Positions 1 through 7,455 of a stretch of 49,922 nt of DNA are shown here, in pieces. Source of the DNA: a virus; IMG/VR virus record IMGVR_UViG_3300048584_000005, positions 1 to 49,922 of that record. The stretch is one strand, 5' to 3'. The notes beneath the pieces were generated by a model, which saw only the letters and a list, made by a program, of their open reading frames with translations, was not told the origin of the DNA and ran no database searches. Within the stretch, counting starts at the first letter, position 1. Each line of letters starts with the position of its first letter. The position numbers and the translations under genes were made by a program.

Positions 1-418
1 AGGTGCCACCCCGCTTCGGCCTGAAGTTGAAGACGCCACCGTAGTCTTCAGCTTCTTCAAGGATTCCACGGTTGCCATGATAGCGAGTGCCGATGTCCTT
101 CAAAATTTCAGTGAGTGACTCAGCACACCTTTCGTTGACCCTTGTCCTCTTGACCAGCTTGCCATCATAGAACATGGGAAACGGGAAGTCAATCATAATC
201 AGACGGGACTCATCACCTGCTTCGCCGTAGAAGGCTCGGAGGCTTGCTTGGTCTTGCCGTGGCCAAGGGTTGACTTCAGGCATCATAGACCTCAGGTGAT
301 TCTGGCAGGCACGAATGGAGCGTGGTCCCCAGAAACCATCATCACAACCTTCCTGAAAGGCGGCTGGATAAGAGGCCTTGATGCGAAGCTGAGTGGCCTT
401 GATTTCTTGAGTGGTCAC
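1..418 (-). CDS. Endolysin, M15-type peptidase (allele A, C-terminus beyond window)
   Basis: This is the N-terminal 139 residues of a peptidoglycan hydrolase. The complete allele at 46486-47109 shows what is missing: the C-terminal M15 zinc-peptidase motifs. The N-terminal part carries the conserved GCDDGFWGPRSI segment, reminiscent of peptidoglycan-binding and endopeptidase enzymes of phages. I chose the GTG at 418 because it overlaps the holin stop codon as GTGA and because the complete allele also starts with GTG at the same junction. It would cleave host peptidoglycan once the holin opens the inner membrane. Truncation is by the window edge and not by mutation. The sequence differs from allele B mostly in the first 100 residues and is nearly identical after that. 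Confidence 0.85.
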   Translation of the reverse strand, partial: MTTQEIKATQLRIKASYPAAFQEGCDDGFWGPRSIRACQNHLRSMMPEVNPWPRQDQASLRAFYGEAGDESRLIMIDFPFPMFYDGKLVKRTRVNERCAESLTEILKDIGTRYHGNRGILEEAEDYGGVFNFRPKRGGT

Positions 419-870
419 TTGGTTGAATAGATGGGGATTTTGACAGGTCTCGCGGGTGGTGTGTAAAGGACAGACCCATCCTTGGCACTGCTGAATTCTC
501 CGTAGGGTGATTGAACGGACACACCCGCGCAACCACTCAGAGTCAGGATGTATCCAAGGACCGTTAGTGGGATCAGGAGTGGGATGATCACCGTGCTGAT
601 CTTGAAGCTGTCATTCTTGACTCCATCGTCAAGGTAGTCACCAATCAGCATCAGCAGTGGTTTCGCTCCTGCCGCGAACGTGGGACCAGCCACGACCAGC
701 CACGAGGCCACATCAGGCGGGACAAGTGCCAAGACCTGCAGGAAGTCGGCACCGCCGACAAAAGCGGCGAGCAGGCCAAGGAGTTGGAGTATGCGGATTG
801 TTTGGATGCGCCATAGCGGCACACCATAGGCTTTCAGTTCAGCAGGCACTAGGGTTGGATCATTGTTCAT
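415..870 (-). CDS. Holin-like membrane protein with lipobox-like C-terminal segment (allele A)
   Basis: This 151-residue protein has about three hydrophobic segments (roughly residues 25-50, 55-80 and 93-112), and its gene lies directly before the endolysin gene (GTGA overlap), so a holin role is likely. Unusually, the third hydrophobic segment ends in LSGC, a lipobox-like motif, followed by a short hydrophilic tail with a conserved VQSPYG motif. The allele at 47106-47549 has LPSC and VQSPYG at the same place. The tail resembles small phage lipoproteins found near lysis genes, so this may be a holin joined to a lipoprotein or spanin-like element. No internal Met separates the two parts. The leader is A/C-rich (CCACAAACCAACAAG) with no Shine-Dalgarno. 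Function is inferred from topology and position. Confidence 0.6.
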   Translation of the reverse strand: MNNDPTLVPAELKAYGVPLWRIQTIRILQLLGLLAAFVGGADFLQVLALVPPDVASWLVVAGPTFAAGAKPLLMLIGDYLDDGVKNDSFKISTVIIPLLIPLTVLGYILTLSGCAGVSVQSPYGEFSSAKDGSVLYTPPARPVKIPIYSTK

Positions 871-904
871 TTTCTTGTTGGTTTGTGGTTTCAGTTAGTA
901 GATT

Positions 905-2440
905 TTACGAAAGGTCACGCACCATCTTGATTGACACGGCACACTTCAAACGCTGAGTGTCAAGTTTCACGAATGGAGTGTTGAAGGTCAAACACCAATT
1001 GATGTATCCACTTGCTCCAGGTGGTGCGATCTGGGCGATGCGATTGTTCCCAGTTGAAGTTCCAGCGTTCCACGTGAATTCGCGTGTGTGGGTGAAGTCA
1101 TTTGAAGCTGACGCGCTTGTGATTACCTCTGCGCTTCTGGAGACTGATCCGGTGGTGTTTGCCAACCAGCTCGTCACCGCTGGTAGAGCTTTCTTGTTTG
1201 CTTCAGACAGCCATCCTGGAGAGTTCACGATTGCGCCGGAAGAAAACCCGTGTGTCCACCGTAAGTCAACACCTGGATCACCTCCAATGGTGGCTGTCGT
1301 GTCAACCGCTGGACCAGTGATTGTTGATGTGATGCGTGCCACACTGCTCGAAACCATGCTGGCAACGGTGGCAAGACCAAGATCATCAAAGTAGGTTGCG
1401 GGAGTGGCCAGACGGATGGTGCCACTTGCTCCCATTGCTCCAGGGTTGGCAGCGTCTGTGATGGTGATGGTGGTTGAGTTAGGCACGGTCGCAACCACGA
1501 ATGTTCCATTGTATCCTGCCAAGCTGGCACCTGCAATGATCACAGTGTCCGACACATTGAATCCATGAGCGACAGAAGTGATGATTGTAAGTGTGCTTGA
1601 GTTGGAGCTTGCTGAACTGATGTTGAACCTTCTTGGGATCACACCCCTCAAGTCCAGCTTGTCTCCTGCTAGGAAATGGGTCGCTCCAGTGAAAGTCACA
1701 TCTACGTTGGTGCCGTTCCCAACGATGGAAGTGATTGCATACTTGGTTGGGATACCACTTGCCTCTGCTCCCAAGTCGTAGTTCTGGATGCGATTTGAGT
1801 AGGTAGTGGTGATGGTGTAAGTGAATTGGATCTGGTCGTCAACTTCAATTGAAACCGGGGATGGCAGAACAATCCTTGCCACGCTACCAATCATGACGCT
1901 TCCCAAGGTGTAAGCTGAAGTCGCAGAATCAAAGGTTACAGTGCAACTTGAAATTGACGTTCCTGCCGTTAGGTCAACCGTCGGACTTGACGATCCTGCA
2001 GTCTTTGATTGGATAGAACCCGTTGACGTTACATTCGTCAACCAACGGCGGATTGTCTTGCCCGTGATAGTCCTTGCTGGACCGCTGACTGTGATCTGCG
2101 TGTCACTCACCCGCGTGACAACGTGGCACCTTTCACCGTCTTGCCATTGAAGCTCATTTCCGATTTGACTAGGTGACGATGGAAACGTGGCTGACCCGGT
2201 AGCTCTTGTCACGGTGTTTCCTGATTGACTCCAGGTGCCTCCAAGGTCTTCATAGTTCAAAGCGGTTGAGGTGAAGGTGAAACACGTTTGACTTCCAACC
2301 GTGGCAGGTGCTCCAGACCCGGAAAGCGGGCTGTTGAGCACGGTGTTCTTGATGCCTTTGAAAACCTCAATGACTTTGCCTTTGCGAATGATCCGCAGGT
2401 CCAGGGTTCCACCTACTCTTGCTTCTGTTTCAAATTTCAT
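905..2440 (-). CDS. Tail fibre / receptor-binding-like protein (allele A)
   Basis: This 511-residue beta-rich protein is full of Thr, Ser, Val and Gly. Residues around 230-350 hold a unit of the type 'VxDxVxIxGxxxxxYNGTFxVxxVxxxxTxTIT', a small beta module common in phage fibres and also seen in the tail tube protein here (7456-8634). It follows the minor tail gene with an ATGA overlap (2437-2440) and precedes the lysis genes. Compared with allele B (47582-49198, 538 residues), the centre (from the YDLGAEA segment to the GDPG segment) is highly conserved, while the first 200 residues and the C-terminal 100 differ strongly, as expected for receptor-contact parts. A role in host recognition is inferred; no known fibre family is recognised with certainty. 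Confidence 0.6.
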   Translation of the reverse strand: MKFETEARVGGTLDLRIIRKGKVIEVFKGIKNTVLNSPLSGSGAPATVGSQTCFTFTSTALNYEDLGGTWSQSGNTVTRATGSATFPSSPSQIGNELQWQDGERCHVVTRVSDTQITVSGPARTITGKTIRRWLTNVTSTGSIQSKTAGSSSPTVDLTAGTSISSCTVTFDSATSAYTLGSVMIGSVARIVLPSPVSIEVDDQIQFTYTITTTYSNRIQNYDLGAEASGIPTKYAITSIVGNGTNVDVTFTGATHFLAGDKLDLRGVIPRRFNISSASSNSSTLTIITSVAHGFNVSDTVIIAGASLAGYNGTFVVATVPNSTTITITDAANPGAMGASGTIRLATPATYFDDLGLATVASMVSSSVARITSTITGPAVDTTATIGGDPGVDLRWTHGFSSGAIVNSPGWLSEANKKALPAVTSWLANTTGSVSRSAEVITSASASNDFTHTREFTWNAGTSTGNNRIAQIAPPGASGYINWCLTFNTPFVKLDTQRLKCAVSIKMVRDLS

Positions 2441-3936
2441 GGGATGTCTAGTGTGATTGTGGCTTTAGGGAAAGTGGTTGAGATGTTCTCTGATCCCACG
2501 GCTCCAAGGTCTTCAAGGACAGTTTTGATTTCAAGAACTGCTTTCGGGAAAGTGGTTGGGATGTTCTCTGATCCAACTGTTCCAAGTGGTTTGACTACTG
2601 AAAGCAACGACAATACTGCTTTGGGGAAAGTAGTTGGGATGTTCTCTGATCCCACGGTGCCGATGTTCTTTAGGATGTCAATCAATTGCAAGTTTGCCTT
2701 GCCGAATTGCGGGCTCAGGTTTTCACTGAATGAACCCACATTCAGGATGAACGGTCCACGAGTGATGAGCACATTGCCAAGGCCAAGCACGGTGACCCCG
2801 AACTCAAGTGTCCGACTGTAGATGTGAAGACTGATGGTTTGCCCTTCAGCAGGATATACATTGAACATCTTGTATGCGTCACCAGCAAGTATCTTGCGAT
2901 TGGCATACACATTGACCGCTGGAGCGTAGTAGAGTGGATAGGGACGCTCACTACTGGGGATCACGGTTTGTGCAACCACTCGTTCAAGCTGAGCTGTGAC
3001 CTTGAAACGATTGTGTGGAACGTATGACTCATTGAACTTGCCACCAATGAAACGGACAGGGACGCTGAAGAACTGGCCATCAACAGGGAGTGTGATGAAG
3101 AAGTGCATGGCTCCACCCTGCAATGTGACATAGAAGAAATCTTGGAACTCTTGCAACTCATCAAGGCTCAATTCCCAGCTTGCTGAATATTTCCTGGTCG
3201 TGGTTTCAAACCGTGGCCACTGGCGAGTATGACCACTCTCCATCTCCAATCGCTCAGCTCCACGATTGGCGGTTTCGCTGAACTGGATATTGACTGATGG
3301 CAGGCCAGCGGGGAAACTTGGTGCCGTGTAAGTTGGGATCGGGTCAACATCTTGACTGGTGATTAGGACATCACCAGCTCCGAAGTTCTGGACACCGAAG
3401 TAGACCCACTGAGTTTCATCAGTTGGAGGTGGCACTCGGTAGGTCGTCAAACTGCCACTCCCAGGTCTTGCAATGAGTTGAGCGTTCCTGAATGAAAGTC
3501 CAAGTGTCTGGCTGAGGGCTTCATCAACCCTCATGCGGAACCAAGGTGCCACGGGAGGAGTCCGGCTTGGTGCCGCTGACGTTACGAACATGACTTCAAC
3601 AGTGGCACTGATAGAAAACCAGAAGGCTCCATCATGGCTGATGCGGTAGTCACCGCCGACAAACCTAGCAGGAACCTCTTCAAGTCCACCATCAACCGCC
3701 ATTGTCAATGCGAAGATGAGCTGTCCACCTGCCAAGGTTTCATTGAACCAATCTTCAAAGATGACGGTCTGTGCCTGTGAGAGCTTCCAGCTCAACTCAT
3801 ACGTGTCACGGCCTGTCGCAAACCTACCTTGTTGAATGAGCAGGCCAGTTTCTTGATCGGTGCGGATGACAGGTGTGACGGACTCACCTGTGAGGCTGTC
3901 CGTTGGCTGAGGTAGGTTGCTTGGATAGTCAATCAT
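2437..3936 (-). CDS. Minor tail protein with internal duplication and C-terminal repeats (allele A)
   Basis: This 499-residue protein follows the tape measure gene with an ATGA overlap (3933-3936). Two copies of one domain are visible. The first (about 45-120) contains YELSWKLS...FEDWF...LAGGQLIF...PARFVGGDYR. The second (about 240-330) contains YSASWELS...FQDFF...LQGGAMHF...PVRFIGGKFN. The C-terminus carries three 26-residue repeats with the core VGSENI(P/S)TTFPKA. Position and two-domain form suggest a distal-tail or tail-hub component between tape measure and fibre. Allele B keeps the second domain almost unchanged but has a different C-terminal repeat family. The exact tail role is inferred from gene order. 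Confidence 0.6.
   Translation of the reverse strand: MIDYPSNLPQPTDSLTGESVTPVIRTDQETGLLIQQGRFATGRDTYELSWKLSQAQTVIFEDWFNETLAGGQLIFALTMAVDGGLEEVPARFVGGDYRISHDGAFWFSISATVEVMFVTSAAPSRTPPVAPWFRMRVDEALSQTLGLSFRNAQLIARPGSGSLTTYRVPPPTDETQWVYFGVQNFGAGDVLITSQDVDPIPTYTAPSFPAGLPSVNIQFSETANRGAERLEMESGHTRQWPRFETTTRKYSASWELSLDELQEFQDFFYVTLQGGAMHFFITLPVDGQFFSVPVRFIGGKFNESYVPHNRFKVTAQLERVVAQTVIPSSERPYPLYYAPAVNVYANRKILAGDAYKMFNVYPAEGQTISLHIYSRTLEFGVTVLGLGNVLITRGPFILNVGSFSENLSPQFGKANLQLIDILKNIGTVGSENIPTTFPKAVLSLLSVVKPLGTVGSENIPTTFPKAVLEIKTVLEDLGAVGSENISTTFPKATITLDIP
2468..2700 (-). repeat. Three 78-bp tandem repeats in minor tail gene
   Basis: On the plus strand the unit starts GGGAAAGT(G/A)GTTG(A/G)GATG at 2468, 2546 and 2624, an exact 78-bp period (26 residues). 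Units are similar but not identical. The repeats encode the C-terminus of the minor tail protein. Allele B has four units with a 78-87 bp period at the same place but with another core (GTFYKP). Confidence 0.9.
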
Positions 3937-6716
3937 CGTGCCGCTCTCCCGCGTGTGAAATTGTAAGTGCCTTCAATGGCCTTGGCAATACCTGTCCCGC
4001 CCTTCTTGATATCACCCGCAACCCGTTCAGCCGCTTGGCCAATGATGAACTCCACCATCTGCTTGTCACCATCCTTTGAACGCTTCTCAGTGACGGTGGC
4101 TCCAGTATTGTTGATGATGGTGACTTGCACGTTTGAACCGTCCCCTTCTGCTCCACCCGTGGCATCCGCAGTGGCACGCCGACTGGAAACCATGGCGGGT
4201 CCACGGACGAGCTCTGGACCGATCTCCCCGACGATCCCAGTGGTTCCGGCGGGAATCATGCCACCTTTGTCATACATGGCGATGGCCTCATCCTGGGATT
4301 TGATTGCTGCGATATTGGCAGCTCCGGCCGCAAGTGCCGCTCCGGCCGCGATTGGTGCCGCGATGAAACCATAGTATGGAATCGCCGCTGCCGATGCGTA
4401 TGCACTGGTCGCGGACTCATACATCTTGACCGTTGCTTGCACGATGGCCAGTGCCTTCGCCGCCTTGGCTCCTTTCTTGCCGAACACGCTTGCGATCTGG
4501 GAAAGATTGCCGAACAGGTCAGCCACTCCCGTGACCATCTGCCGTTGACGCTCAAGCTCCATCTGCCGTTGCATGTTCGTGTATTGAGATTCCGTCTTGG
4601 TCAACAAGGCCAGCTTCTCACTTTCAGTCAACTCAGTGGTTTCAAGGATCATCTTTCGCCGGCGATCATAGGACTCCTTGAGGTCTGCTTCCTCCTTGGC
4701 CAGTTGCTCAAAGACGTTTGAATTGTATCCAACATCATTGATCTGTGGCAGCATGTCTTCAATATCTGCCATCCTCAATGCTGAAGAATCCAAACCACTG
4801 CCACCCCCGCCTCCGCCTCCCAGCTTGGCGTTTCGCTCATCAATCAGCTTGATCTGCTCGTTGAGAGTTGCAATGGCCTTCTTGCCAGTTTCAGCATCCA
4901 GCTTGCCAGCGTTCACCAGTGCCTGGATGCTTTCCTTTTCAGCCGTGATCTTTTCTGTTTCGGTTGTCGCAAGCTCCTTGGCACTTTTGATTGACTTCTT
5001 GTCTTGCGCTTCCTTTTCTTTTTGAAGCTCAAGCGTGGCCTCGGCGTCCTTGAGCTTCTGTGCCATCAGCTTGTCCTCCTCAGCCATGGCTTTCTTCTTC
5101 TGCTCGGAGGCTGTCACTTCGGCCTTTGCAGTTGCGCTCACTTCACCCTGGAGCAGTGCATACTCTTCACGAAGAGCTTGGATCTTCAAGGTGTATCCTT
5201 CGGCCTCAACTGGATTGGTGGCCTTCTTCTGTGCTTCAACCAGCTTGTTGACCTCAAACGTGATCTGGCCGAAAGCCTTGTCCTTGTCAGCCACACCTTC
5301 CAGTCCAGCTTGCAGAGCGGCGATTTCCTTGTTGACATCAATCAACCTGCTATTCGCCACACCCGCATTCGTGAGTAGCGGCAGCAATCCCCAGTCAGCT
5401 TTCGCCTTGGCACCCTTGGCCAAGTCTGCTCCACCTGCGATCAGCTTCTTCTGCTCCTCTTGCAGTTTCTCCAACTGGCCAAGGGTTGCGGTCACACCCA
5501 TCTTGCCACCAAGATTGAGCGCGTTCTGTGTATCAGCGCTGAGGTTGCCAAGTGACTGGATCAAACCTGCCACACCACGCAAGGCCTCACCGAATGCGGC
5601 GATGATTCCCATGCTGGCCTCCATCTGCTCAACTAGCAGAACCGCTGAAGTCTTTACAGAGCTGATCGCCGCTGACGTGACGTCCGCATTCGTTTTGAAA
5701 GCCTTTTCAGTGCGACCGCTGGCATTGTTCACCTCATCAAGAGCGCGACGGGTCTTTTCCAGCTTTTCCCCTGTCGTGCCGAGGACGGCTTGATAGGCGA
5801 CCACGGATCCAACCGCCTTGACGAGTCCAGCGTCGTTGCCAGCATAGGCTTGACGCAACCGTTCAAGGACACCAATGAGGCCAAGCTGGTCCACTGCTTG
5901 ACGAGCACTTGCGAAACCCATTGAACGCAGAGCCGCTGTCATTTCCTCAGTCGGGTTGAGGAGTGAAGTCATGGCACGCTCAATCTGTGTGATAGACTCA
6001 CTCGTGCTCGTGCCTTGCGATGTGATCTGCGTGACCATGGCAAGCACTTCCTCAAAGCTCACACCGAAGGCGGCAGCGGGGACCATGGCACCCGCCAAGG
6101 CACCGCCGAGTCCCTCAAAGGTGGCTTTTCCGTAAAGGACAGTCGTGAACAGCTTGTCACTGATCTCTTGCGCTCTGTTCGCCTCAAGGCCATAGGCATT
6201 GATGACGTTCGTGATTGCATTGACAGCGGTTGCCACCGTTGTCCCACCGCCGACAGAGGTTTGAATGGCGGTCTGCAGGAAGTCAAGAGCGTTTTCCTTG
6301 GGAATATCCGCCTGGATGATTTCAAACAAACCTTGTGCCGCTTCTTTCGCATCAACACCAAGGGCCGAAGCCAAGTTAAGGACATCCTTGCGTAGATCCT
6401 TGAATTGCTTGGCGGAGTATCCTGCGATTGAGTTGACCTGCTTGATGGCCTTGTCATACTCAAGCCAAGCCTGAGTCGCAGATCCCAGGGTCAGGGTGAG
6501 GCCTCCCACGCCGATACCAACGACCGCAAGAGCGGAGGTGGCCACACTTCCAGCGGTGCGAAAGGCATTTCCCATTTTCAGCGCGGAGGCTGAATTCTTG
6601 TCCATCTGCCGTTCCGTCTTGGCACCTGCTCTTTCCAGTGCGGACAACCGTGTTTCGGCGGTCTTTACTCCGTCGGAAAGAACTTTGATTTGCAGGCTTG
6701 TGACGTCGTCTGGCAT
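3933..6716 (-). CDS. Tail tape measure protein
   Basis: This 927-residue protein sets siphovirus tail length and occupies the tail lumen. The N-terminal third has the TP901-type tape-measure look: a hydrophobic stretch near residues 55-85, then segments such as SIAGYSAKQFKDL and NVINAYGLEANRAQEISDKLF. The middle is helical and coiled coil (about 400-640, rich in Lys, Glu and Ala), broken by a poly-Gly linker near 645. The C-terminal part has an Ala/Gly-rich hydrophobic region (AAPIAAGAALAAGAANIAAI) and the motif IVGEIGPELV, common in phage tape measures. It follows the two chaperone genes, the usual position. About 1.5 Å per residue predicts a tail near 140 nm. Confidence 0.93.
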   Translation of the reverse strand: MPDDVTSLQIKVLSDGVKTAETRLSALERAGAKTERQMDKNSASALKMGNAFRTAGSVATSALAVVGIGVGGLTLTLGSATQAWLEYDKAIKQVNSIAGYSAKQFKDLRKDVLNLASALGVDAKEAAQGLFEIIQADIPKENALDFLQTAIQTSVGGGTTVATAVNAITNVINAYGLEANRAQEISDKLFTTVLYGKATFEGLGGALAGAMVPAAAFGVSFEEVLAMVTQITSQGTSTSESITQIERAMTSLLNPTEEMTAALRSMGFASARQAVDQLGLIGVLERLRQAYAGNDAGLVKAVGSVVAYQAVLGTTGEKLEKTRRALDEVNNASGRTEKAFKTNADVTSAAISSVKTSAVLLVEQMEASMGIIAAFGEALRGVAGLIQSLGNLSADTQNALNLGGKMGVTATLGQLEKLQEEQKKLIAGGADLAKGAKAKADWGLLPLLTNAGVANSRLIDVNKEIAALQAGLEGVADKDKAFGQITFEVNKLVEAQKKATNPVEAEGYTLKIQALREEYALLQGEVSATAKAEVTASEQKKKAMAEEDKLMAQKLKDAEATLELQKEKEAQDKKSIKSAKELATTETEKITAEKESIQALVNAGKLDAETGKKAIATLNEQIKLIDERNAKLGGGGGGGSGLDSSALRMADIEDMLPQINDVGYNSNVFEQLAKEEADLKESYDRRRKMILETTELTESEKLALLTKTESQYTNMQRQMELERQRQMVTGVADLFGNLSQIASVFGKKGAKAAKALAIVQATVKMYESATSAYASAAAIPYYGFIAAPIAAGAALAAGAANIAAIKSQDEAIAMYDKGGMIPAGTTGIVGEIGPELVRGPAMVSSRRATADATGGAEGDGSNVQVTIINNTGATVTEKRSKDGDKQMVEFIIGQAAERVAGDIKKGGTGIAKAIEGTYNFTRGRAAR

Positions 6717-6722
6717 GGTGGT

Positions 6723-7043
6723 CTATGATTGGCGGTGGAGCTTGTCTAGTGTGAGGAGGATTTCAACTTCAATGGATGTGACGGGACGTAGCATCAACCG
6801 GGACCACGCGTCTATTTCTTGAAAGGTGACGGGACTGTTCCAGATGAGTTCGTTTTCATACCACTTCCAAAGATAATGCAGTGCCTCGGGAACACGGGCT
6901 GAGCGCTGGAGTTCAGGTGGCTCAACCCGTGTGACCTTGGCGATTTGTTCTAAGTGCTTCCGCTGGGAAGTGCCGTTCTTGCTACCTTTGACAATGCTGT
7001 TGAGGAAGAACTCATTCTTGGCATAGTCTAGCAGTTCCGTCAC
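6723..7043 (-). CDS. Tail assembly chaperone, frameshift extension (GpT-like)
   Basis: This 106-residue reading frame lies between the first chaperone and the tape measure, the place of lambda T. Its only start at the upstream edge is GTG at 7043, inside the GTGA junction with the upstream gene, and no A/C-rich leader precedes it. The sequence has a pattern typical of small tail-chaperone partners (EALHYLWKWYENELIW, then EIDAWSRL and EVEILLTLDKLHR). The T-TTT-TTC heptamer at 7058-7052 would place ribosomes in this frame after a -1 shift. It is therefore probably made mainly as the C-terminal part of a fusion with the 7040-7420 product. Independent initiation at GTG remains possible. Confidence 0.7.
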   Translation of the reverse strand: MTELLDYAKNEFFLNSIVKGSKNGTSQRKHLEQIAKVTRVEPPELQRSARVPEALHYLWKWYENELIWNSPVTFQEIDAWSRLMLRPVTSIEVEILLTLDKLHRQS

Positions 7044-7420
7044 CGCTTGGCGAAAAAACTTGCACGTCTTGCTGATGTTGAATCAACTAGGCCACGAATC
7101 ATCGGGCTTTCCGTTAGCAGTCGGACAGTGTTCTCCTGATTGAATTCAGTTTCCATTGTCCAGCCACCAACCAGCTCAGCAAGCAATTCCGTATCCGCCT
7201 TGTCGCGGGCGTCTTGCTGTTCCTCTTCCGGCAGTTGCAAGATGAGCAGGTTCTTTTTGGAACGCTCAACTTGCGCCTTGCGAAAGTGGTCACTGTCAAC
7301 ACCACGAATCGTGATGCTTTCACCGCTGTCACTACCGTCAGGGAGTAGCAACGGCACACTGATGCCTTCATTTGATTTTTCACGGGTGAAGAACGCGTCG
7401 ATGGGGAGTTTCTGTGTCAT
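7040..7420 (-). CDS. Tail assembly chaperone (GpG-like)
   Basis: This 126-residue protein lies between the major tail protein and tape measure genes, where siphoviruses encode the chaperone that keeps the tape measure soluble while the tube polymerises. It is soluble and acidic-helical, with a beta N-terminus (SVPLLLPDGSDSGESITI). It ends ...ASFFAKR, and the two Phe codons form a slippery heptamer only 9 nt before the stop. Frequent -1 slippage would give a longer fusion with the next frame, as in lambda G/GT. Identity is from position, size and the frameshift signal more than from sequence. Confidence 0.75.
   Translation of the reverse strand: MTQKLPIDAFFTREKSNEGISVPLLLPDGSDSGESITIRGVDSDHFRKAQVERSKKNLLILQLPEEEQQDARDKADTELLAELVGGWTMETEFNQENTVRLLTESPMIRGLVDSTSARRASFFAKR
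7052..7058 (-). other. Programmed -1 frameshift slippery site
   Basis: Read on the minus strand, the heptamer is T TTT TTC with zero-frame codons TTT TTC, the X XXY YYZ form. After a -1 slip the next codons are CGC CAA GCG GTG ACG, which run without a stop into the 6723-7043 frame. The site lies nine bases before the upstream stop codon (7042-7040). Confidence 0.8.
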
Positions 7421-7455
7421 GGGGAGTTAGGTTGGTTTCTTAGGGGATTGTTGGA

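Larger units (their letters stand above)
1..3155. repeat. Left-end allele of a duplicated lysis/tail locus
   Basis: This segment has the same gene order as 46674-49922: endolysin, holin-like, fibre, minor tail protein, all minus strand. Bases 1-91 equal 46674-46764, with the first difference at 92 versus 46765. Bases 3029-3155 equal the last 127 bases of the window, with a mismatch just before (3028 versus 49795). In between the copies are clearly homologous but diverged, with indels. The endolysin is cut by the left edge here, and the minor tail gene is cut by the right edge in the other copy. I infer two population variants of one locus joined by assembly around a circular or permuted genome; a true diverged tandem duplication is the alternative. 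Confidence 0.85.

Noticed and set aside
2468-2700. A CRISPR array at the tandem 78-bp repeats
   Set aside because: The repeats are in frame within a tail gene, contiguous, and lack unique spacers of uniform length.
1-3155. Direct terminal repeats of a DTR phage genome
   Set aside because: True terminal repeats are identical. These copies differ at many positions and contain indels, so they cannot be DTRs of one molecule; alleles or diverged duplication fit better.
4678-5793. Several plus-strand frames opposite the tape measure gene, up to 252 codons
   Set aside because: They are shadows of a low-complexity helical gene; Ser/Ala-rich translations of this type are expected opposite Ala/Lys/Glu-rich sequence.
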